64,000 nt of DNA from G963664115 sp965263045 (GTDB taxonomy: Bacteria; Acidobacteriota; Terriglobia; 20CM-2-55-15): contig CBDHGK010000026.1 in assembly GCA_965263045.1 (NCBI GenBank), positions 1 to 64,000 of the forward strand. The letters are read 5' to 3'. Below the pieces are notes generated by a model. The model saw only the letters and a list, made by a program, of their open reading frames with translations, was not told the DNA's origin and did not search any database. Made by a program: the position numbers and the translations under genes. Each line of letters starts with the position of its first letter. The first letter of the stretch is position 1. This document shows, piece by piece, positions 58,449 to 64,000 of this stretch.

Positions 58449-60134
58449 ATGGCAACGAAACGACTACCGATGAGACAGATACGCGAGATTCTACGACTCA
58501 AACACGACCAACAACTCAGCCACCGGGCGATCGCCAGCGCATGTCGCGTGGGCTTGGGCACCGTTGCGGACTACTTGGGACGGGCCAAGCAGGCCGGACT
58601 GGACTGGCCGCTGCCCGAAGACCTGGACGAGGCAGCGCTTGAAGCGCGGCTGTTTCCCCGCGCGGGACCGGGCTCCCGGGAACGGGTGGCTCCGGATGTA
58701 GAACGGATCCACCAGGAGTTGAAGCGTGTTGGAGTCACCCTCCACCTGCTCTGGGAAGAGTACCGGGAAGCGAATCCAAAGGGATATGCCTACAGCCAGT
58801 TCTGTGTGATCTACGGGCGGTGGGCCCAGAAACTGAAGCCCTCGATGCGGCAGGTGCACCGCGCCGGCGAGAAGACCTTCATCGACTTTTCCGGCAAACG
58901 GCCAGAACTGACGGATCCGCGGACGGGCACAACTAAACCAGTCGAGTTGTTCGTGGCCGCGCTGGGCGCCAGCGGTTATACCTACGCCGAAGCGACACCG
59001 AGCCAGAAACTCGCCGACTGGATCGGCGTACATATTCGCATGGTGGAGTTCTTCGGCGGATCGAGCCGGATCTGGGTTCCCGATCAACTCAAGAGTGCCA
59101 TTACCCTGTCCTGCCGCTACGAAGCAGGAGTGAATCGCACCTACCAGGATGAGGCAGAACATTACGGCGCCGTTGTCATTCCGGCCCGGCCTCGGAAACC
59201 CAAAGACAAAGCAAAAATCGAAGCCACGGTCCTTCTGGCACAGCGTTGGCTCCTGGCCAGAATCCGGAATCACACGTTCTTCAGTCTGGCGGACTTGAAC
59301 GGGGCGATTCGAAAGTTGCTGTTGGAACTGAACCAGCGGCCGATGCAGAAGCTTCGCGTGTCCCGCCTGGAACTCTACGAAAGGCTGGATCGACCGGCCC
59401 TACAGCCACTACCGACCGATCGGTATGAACAGGCCGAGCGGAAGGGCTGTCGTGCCAATATCGACTACCACGTGACCGTGGATCACCATCCCTACAGCGT
59501 GCCCTACCAGTTGATCCAAGAAACCCTGGAAGCGCGTTACACCGCCTCGATTGTCGAGGTCTACCACAAAGGCCGGCGCGTCGCCTCTCATCCTCGCCGC
59601 TACGATCACCAACCGTCGACTTTGTCGGAACATATGCCCAGTTCCCATCGAGCCCATGCGGCATGGACACCATCCCGGCTGATCCGTTGGGCGGAGAAAA
59701 CCGGCTCTCAGACCGGCCGACTGGCCGAGGAGATGATAAAACGGTGGCCCCATCCTGAGCAGGGGTACCGCTCCTGCCTGGGATTGATGAGCCTGGGACG
59801 CCGCTACGGCGCCCAGCGGCTCGAAGCCGCCAGTGCCCGAGCACTTCGCTTACAGTCCTATAGCTACCGAACCGTCAAAAACATCCTGTCCTCGGCCCAG
59901 GACCGTTTGCCGTTCGAGGATTCCGAAACCCTACCCACGCCCCATCACGACAACATTCGCGGCGCCGCCTATTATGCGGAGCCAGAGGAGAGCACACATG
60001 CTAATGGAACAAACCCTGGAGAAGATGAACCAGATGAAGCTATCGGCCATGGTCGAAGCCCTCGAGCAGCAACGCCGCTCGAATCAGTACACGGATCTGA
60101 GTTTCGAGGAGCGTCTGGGCCTTCTAGTGGATGA
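58449..60134 (+). CDS. istA: IS21-family transposase IstA (copy 2)
   Basis: 561 aa from ATG 58449 (CAGGAGG upstream). The N-terminal 80 residues differ from copy 1 (for example RHT-type HTH text LREILRLKH against IREILRLKH, then ADYLGRAKQAGLDWPLPEDL). From about residue 82 the protein is the same except for one or two changes (W to R at 59440). The DDE core is intact. Confidence 0.93.
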   Translation: MATKRLPMRQIREILRLKHDQQLSHRAIASACRVGLGTVADYLGRAKQAGLDWPLPEDLDEAALEARLFPRAGPGSRERVAPDVERIHQELKRVGVTLHLLWEEYREANPKGYAYSQFCVIYGRWAQKLKPSMRQVHRAGEKTFIDFSGKRPELTDPRTGTTKPVELFVAALGASGYTYAEATPSQKLADWIGVHIRMVEFFGGSSRIWVPDQLKSAITLSCRYEAGVNRTYQDEAEHYGAVVIPARPRKPKDKAKIEATVLLAQRWLLARIRNHTFFSLADLNGAIRKLLLELNQRPMQKLRVSRLELYERLDRPALQPLPTDRYEQAERKGCRANIDYHVTVDHHPYSVPYQLIQETLEARYTASIVEVYHKGRRVASHPRRYDHQPSTLSEHMPSSHRAHAAWTPSRLIRWAEKTGSQTGRLAEEMIKRWPHPEQGYRSCLGLMSLGRRYGAQRLEAASARALRLQSYSYRTVKNILSSAQDRLPFEDSETLPTPHHDNIRGAAYYAEPEESTHANGTNPGEDEPDEAIGHGRSPRAATPLESVHGSEFRGASGPSSG

Positions 60135-60756
60135 AGAATGGACGGCCCGGGAGCACCGTAAGCTCACCCGGCGTCTGCGCGTGGCCAAGCTGCGCTACAG
60201 CTCTGCATCGCTGGAAAACGTCGACTTCAAACATCGTCGCAGTCTGGACCGTTCCCAAGTCCTCGCTCTGGGCTCCTGCGGGTGGATCCGGGACCGGCAC
60301 AATCTGATCATTTCCGGTCCGACCGGCATCGGGAAAAGTTTTCTGGCTTCGGCTTTCGTCGAACGAGCCTGCCGGCGCGGTTTCAATGCCGCCTACGTCC
60401 GAATGCCCCGGCTCTTGCACCAACTGGCGGTCGGCCGTGGCGACGGCTCCTACGCTCGTGTTCTGGCACGGCTGGCCAAGACCGATCTGCTGGCCATCGA
60501 CGACTGGCTCCTGGCCCCGCTACGCGATGCCGAACGCCGGGACTTGATCGAAGTCGTCGAGGAACGGAGCGAACGTTCCGCCATCTTGATCGCCAGCCAG
60601 CTCCCGGTCCCCGACTGGCACGGCGTCATTGGCGACCCGAACCAGGCCGACGCCATCTGCGATCGCCTCCTCCACAATGCGCACCGTATCGAACTGAAAG
60701 GGGCATCGATGCGGCAAACCAAGACCCAACCCAAGACGTTGAAGGAGTCCCGATGA
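59998..60756 (+). CDS. istB: IS21-family helper ATPase IstB (copy 2)
   Basis: 252 aa. Walker A SGPTGIGKSFLAS and Walker B LLAIDDWLLAPL as in copy 1. Divergence from copy 1 begins near VPDWHGV (A to P) and grows in the last 15 codons (TQPKTLKESR). Confidence 0.92.
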   Translation: MLMEQTLEKMNQMKLSAMVEALEQQRRSNQYTDLSFEERLGLLVDEEWTAREHRKLTRRLRVAKLRYSSASLENVDFKHRRSLDRSQVLALGSCGWIRDRHNLIISGPTGIGKSFLASAFVERACRRGFNAAYVRMPRLLHQLAVGRGDGSYARVLARLAKTDLLAIDDWLLAPLRDAERRDLIEVVEERSERSAILIASQLPVPDWHGVIGDPNQADAICDRLLHNAHRIELKGASMRQTKTQPKTLKESR

Positions 60757-61170
60757 TCGGCGCACCGATGCATCCACACGCCGCCGCCAGGGGGTACTCC
60801 AGGCCGGCCCCGGACCCAATCGTCGCTCCTGCGCAATCCTCGCGCGAAGGAAGTGCAGGAATCCGGGTCCGGGCGCGGAACGCGCGCCTCACGCAGGGCA
60901 CGGGCCTGTGGAAACTGCCGCAGCCGTGCAAATGGGAATGGTGGCCTTCGACCGACTTTCTCTTGATCATTTCCACCGCTGCTTGCAAAAGCTTCCGCAA
61001 AACACGCTCCCGGCTTTCGCACAGTTACACACAGGCCGGCGGCGATTTATCACAATAATTTTGGAAAGGACTAAAACAGGGAAAACCTGGACTCTGAAGG
61101 AATAAACTGAGACGCTAACCCGTCGCTTCGCTCCGGCGCGTGTTCACGATCAGCGGAATACCCACGCGTC

Positions 61171-62103
61171 GTGTCCATCCTTGCCAGACGAGTGCTCGAC
61201 CGTGTGCGCAGAGGCCTCTATCAGCAATACGTGGAACATGTTGATGATCTGGTGTATGTCCGTGGCAGAGTCGACACGCGCAGTAATCTTCGCAACGCCG
61301 TGCGAAAGAATCCTGCCGTTCGCTGCAGGTTTGAAGATCTCACCCCGGAGTTAGAGGACAACGAGATCCTGCTCTGGACCCTTTTCGTGGCGTCTCGGTT
61401 TCGGCTAAGACGTCCCGCGGTCGCCGACCAGGTTCGGCGTGCATACCGTGCCATGGCAGGATCAATCCCTTTGGTCGAGAAATCACCGCAGTCATGCATC
61501 GCGCGACTCTACAACCGGTTGAACGACGACTACCGGCCAATGCATGGGTTAAGCCGCCTTCTACTGGAACATGCCGGGCCGCACCTGGCCGAGGGTGGCC
61601 GTGCGTTCATTCCATTTTGCCTGGATATGCCCAACCTGTTCGAATCATTCGTGGCAAGGTGGCTTGCGAACCACCTGCCGCATGATCTTGAGGCCGTGCT
61701 TCAGTTTTCCGCTCGTTTGACTGCAAATGTTCCTCTCGAATTCGTGATCGATGTGCTGATTCGTGATCGGAGAACATATTGTCCCCTCGCGGTCCTCGAC
61801 ACGAAATACAAGACCGCGGAACGGCCGAAGGCGACTGACATCCAGCAGGTGGTCGCCTATGCGGCACGCATGGGGGTGAAACATGCCTTCCTGGTGTATC
61901 CGTCAAGGGCGGGGGCCGATGTGGTCGTGACGGTCCGTCCGACGGGTGATGCGGTTGACTCAAGGGCTGTGGAGGTTCGCAGTTTGTTTTTTGACATCGG
62001 GGCTGATCTGGAAGAAGCGGGAACACAGTTTCTTCAGGCTCTTCTGACGAACTTGACTCCAGCACCCGATCGTTCTTCAGGGTCGCCAGGAGGTCCGCCG
62101 TGA
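61171..62103 (+). pseudogene. mcrC: McrC, 5'-truncated by the IS21 element
   Basis: Nuclease subunit of McrBC-type modified-DNA restriction. The frame (310 codons from a GTG 6 bp after the IS end) begins at RVLDRVRRGLYQQYVEHVDD, which is internal McrC text. The N-terminal 100 or more residues are missing, and no mcrB lies nearby. The remaining features are normal: CRFEDLTPELEDNEILL, FIPFCLDMPNLFESFVARWL and the PD-(D/E)xK core EFVIDVLI ... LAVLDTKYK. Without McrB and its N-terminus the system is not functional here. Confidence 0.8.
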
Positions 62104-62164
62104 CCGAGTCATCGCCGTCGCTCACCTGCCCGGTGTCCCCTCTCCCGTCGAGGAAGCCACCAGG

Positions 62165-62537
62165 GCCGCGTGCTGGCCGAATCGGTGATCGGCCTGTACA
62201 AGACCGAGGTCATTCGAAAGGACGGCCCGTGGAAGGGAGTCGACGATGTCGACTTCGCCACTCTCCACTGGGTGTCCTGGTTCAACGACCAGCGGCTCCT
62301 AGGAGCCTGTCGGGAATTGGCTCCCTCGAAGCAAGAACCAACAACTTACGAGCCATCCCTGGTCTGTAAGTTGTTGATTCTTTGTTGCAGACTTCTTATG
62401 GCCGACAGGCTCCTAGGACCGATTGGCGACATACCACCGGCCGCGTTCGAACAGATGTACTATCAGCAGCAACAGGCCCGCCTCGTCGAGGCCGGACTCA
62501 ACTAAAACTGTCTCCGGAAAACCCGGGGCGGTTCAAA
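62165..62537 (+). pseudogene. IS3-family OrfB 3' remnant, interrupted by a MITE
   Basis: The frame reads VLAESVIGLYKTEVIRKDGP, FATLHWVSWFNDQRLLG, the end of the rve domain. After removal of the 110-bp insert it continues PIGDIPPAAFEQMYYQQQQA to a TAA, then the IS3 end AAACTGTCTCCGG...GGGGCGGTTCA. The 5' two thirds of the element are gone. Confidence 0.8.
62303..62412. mobile_element. 110-bp MITE with CTAG target duplication, copy 2
   Basis: Same length and structure as 54316-54425. CTAG is duplicated on both sides (62299-62302, 62413-62416). Removing the element and one CTAG exactly restores the IS3 OrfB frame (RLLGPIGDIPP), which proves insertion. Confidence 0.9.
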
Positions 62538-62717
62538 CCCCGTTCACCTAAAATTACGACCAGGTCCCGGTAACTCAGTTTGAAGCGAAAATACCAGCGA
62601 AGGCAGAGCAGAATGATGTCGTCGTCGAACCAACGGTCGGCAGGAGCGATTCCGTTCTGTTTGCCGATGCGCCATAATCCATTATCGCCAAGACCATTCG
62701 CTGTCTGCACCAGAACC
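62537..62717 (-). mobile_element. IS6-family fragment (right end)
   Basis: 181 bp match the right part of the IS6 copies: the first 40-50 transposase codons and the TGCACCAGAACC end. The left side joins the IS3 end directly. The rest of the element is missing. Confidence 0.8.
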
Positions 62718-62872
62718 AACGGGCATCGCGGTCTGACACCTATCCTCTTCTACCTCTATGCAGAGCCAGGGCATTGGTCGGCAACCCGAAGACCGGTCGA
62801 CGAGCGGGCAAAGGCTCGGCATAGGGAAGAACTCAAACAGTGCGCGGCAACCGTGGCGGGTGACGACACGCG

Positions 62873-63415
62873 GTGCCTGGCGTGTCCCTACAGACATCTC
62901 TTCGAGGCATGGACGAACAGCAGGAACGGCGACATTCGCGCCCATGCACATGCTGTGGACTCACGGTTTTCACCTTGAGGCATCGAACTTTGCCAGCGGT
63001 CGCCGAAACGTCGTCAGCGCATGACCATGCGGTCATCCTGTTCGACGGAACGTGCGCGTTTTGCGAGGGGGCGGTGAAGTTCATTGCTCGCCGCGACCCT
63101 GCCGGGTATTTCAAGTACGGCGCGTCGCAGTCGCCCACAGCCGCTGCGTTGCTCGCGCCGTATGGCATCGGCCGCGAGACGGCCCGCAGCATCGTGCTCA
63201 TCGAGGCTGGGCAGGTCTATCTGCGGTCGACGGCCTCGCTACGGATTGCGCGTCGTCTGCCGTTTCCGTGGAGCCTCGCTGGCGCGTTGCTGGTCGTCCC
63301 ACGCCCACTGCGCGACGCGGTCTACCGCGTCGTCGCGGCCGTACGCCAGCGGCTAGCCGGTTCATCAAATGCGTGCGAGGTGCCCCCGCCCGAGATCCGC
63401 CAGCGGCTCGTGTAG
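62873..63415 (+). CDS. DCC-family thiol-disulfide-oxidoreductase-like protein
   Basis: The conserved domain begins near 63026: VILFDGTCAFCEGAVKFIAR with the CxxC redox pair, then FKYGASQSPTAAALLAPYG and a C-terminal FPWSLAGALLVVPRPLRDAV. This is the DUF393/YuxK fold of thioredoxin-like proteins. The start is unclear: GTG 62873, ATG 62909 and TTG 62990 are all in frame, and the upstream part with its own Cys pairs (CTCCG) may be foreign. The stop is followed 45 bp later by the truncated virB6. Confidence 0.7.
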   Translation: MPGVSLQTSLRGMDEQQERRHSRPCTCCGLTVFTLRHRTLPAVAETSSAHDHAVILFDGTCAFCEGAVKFIARRDPAGYFKYGASQSPTAAALLAPYGIGRETARSIVLIEAGQVYLRSTASLRIARRLPFPWSLAGALLVVPRPLRDAVYRVVAAVRQRLAGSSNACEVPPPEIRQRLV

Positions 63416-63460
63416 CCCACAGCGCAGGCGATCCTGTCGGGCATGAGCGTTGTTGCATAG

Positions 63461-63691
63461 ATCGGGGCCATTATGAATGGGCCGCCGCCGGGTAACAGCT
63501 TTTGCTGGCACAGCTCGGCCTGGTTCCTCAGTGTCGTTCCCCTGGTGACCGCGGGGCTCTTGTCCTCGCTCATGATTGGCACCCTTGCCTCACAAATCGT
63601 CTCAGGCGGCGGCGCAGGTGGTGGAATCATGGGCCTCGTCGGCCAGGCGGCCAGTGGGATTTCCAAACTCAAAACTGGAGGGGCGGTATAA
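63461..63691 (+). pseudogene. virB6: VirB6/TrbL C-terminal fragment (second copy)
   Basis: Matches the last 77 codons of the virB6 part at 8050-8796 (NGPPPGNSF, PLVTAGLLSSLMIGTLAS, GAGGGIMGLVGQAASG). The match starts abruptly at 63460, so the N-terminal part was lost at a junction. It points right, opposite to the first copy. Confidence 0.85.
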
Positions 63692-63696
63692 ACGTC

Positions 63697-64000
63697 ATGG
63701 CAAAACCCAAAGACACAGAATCCGACGCCGGCCGGGAATACGCCGAAATTTGGGGCGAGACGATCCGCTCGAACCGTCACCTGCGCGTGTTCTCCATCGT
63801 CCTCGGCGTGTTGCTTTTATGCGTCACCATCGCCGTGGTGCGGCTGTCATCGGTCGAGCCGCCCCGGCCGATTGTCGTTCGGGTGGATGAAGTCGGCCGG
63901 GCCGAAGCTCTGGCCTATGAGGCGGTCGAGGCCCAGGCCGACCCGCGCGACCCCACCACCAAGTATTTCCTCAACCGCTTTCTCCATGACCACTTCGGAC
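63697..64000 (+). CDS. virB8: VirB8/TrbF-like protein (second copy, runs off the window)
   Basis: The first 101 residues differ from the copy at 7367-8044 at nine positions, mainly before the membrane helix (HLRVFSIVLGVLLLCVTIAV). It lies 5 bp after the virB6 fragment, as in the first copy. The gene continues past 64000. Confidence 0.88.
   Translation, partial: MAKPKDTESDAGREYAEIWGETIRSNRHLRVFSIVLGVLLLCVTIAVVRLSSVEPPRPIVVRVDEVGRAEALAYEAVEAQADPRDPTTKYFLNRFLHDHFG

Larger units (their letters stand above)
58258..61164 (+). mobile_element. IS21-family element, copy 2 (mosaic)
   Basis: The left end TGCGTATTCCGG carries tandem GAACACxGATTCCGG units. The right end CGGAATACCCA has one mismatch to the expected end. 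No target duplication is seen. The central 1.9 kb is almost identical to copy 1, but the outer parts are diverged. The right end abuts a truncated mcrC. Confidence 0.85.

Overview
The window looks like chromosomal or large-plasmid DNA of a Gram-negative bacterium that has been heavily rebuilt by plasmids, conjugative elements and insertion sequences (IS). Outer-membrane barrels, an MltB-type transglycosylase, a YejABEF-like peptide importer and a Dps protein fix the Gram-negative character. The secreted proteins with repeated 'FPxFAxGGGW' modules and the NHL-repeat protein recall Acidobacteriota and some environmental Proteobacteria; the phylum is an inference and stays open. I saw no tRNA or rRNA gene and no CRISPR array.

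Layout. 1-9,850: plasmid/conjugation backbone, read leftward: truncated trbJ/virB5, virB6 split by an in-frame TGA, virB8, a winged-helix protein, a repeat-rich oriT-like spacer, virD4, virB11, repA, and an iteron/DnaA-box origin. 9,870-18,700: small chromosomal-type genes (ACT protein, outer-membrane barrel, MltB, cyclophilin fused to repeat modules) mixed with gene remnants. 18,780-26,600: a MITE-like element, two IS6-family copies, an NHL-repeat secreted protein and a complete IS21-family element with a 6-bp target duplication. 27,000-33,400: five-gene peptide ABC importer operon. 33,400-39,660: two more IS6 copies, a repA scrap, a secreted protein, remnants and dps. 39,700-42,350: a 499-aa unknown protein divergent from a reverse transcriptase embedded in repeat DNA. 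42,870-51,220: six-gene type I restriction-modification operon. 51,370-52,040: a PIN/Phd toxin-antitoxin pair. 52,620-57,480: IS30 remnant, a 110-bp MITE, a plasmid parA/RHH partition locus and small plasmid genes. 58,260-61,160: second IS21-family element, abutting a 5'-truncated mcrC. 61,170-63,420: mcrC, IS3 and IS6 scraps, a DCC-family gene. 63,461-64,000: a second, inverted copy of the virB6-virB8 region.

The most interesting locus is the defence operon hsdM - HEPN - MNT::hsdS - abiC-like - hsdR - DUF4145-like. A complete HEPN/MNT toxin-antitoxin pair (HEPN with RX4HDY, nucleotidyltransferase with GSX10DXD) sits between hsdM and hsdS, and the nucleotidyltransferase is fused in frame to the HsdS specificity subunit. 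This would physically tie an AMPylating antitoxin to the DNA-recognition subunit of the restriction enzyme. Overlapping start/stop codons bind the genes downstream of the HEPN gene into one translationally coupled unit.

Several backbone pieces occur twice or three times (repA, virB6/virB8, an 89-aa small protein with its 46-bp non-coding neighbour). This suggests that two related plasmids or integrative elements entered and were scrambled, probably by the IS6 copies, none of which shows a target duplication.
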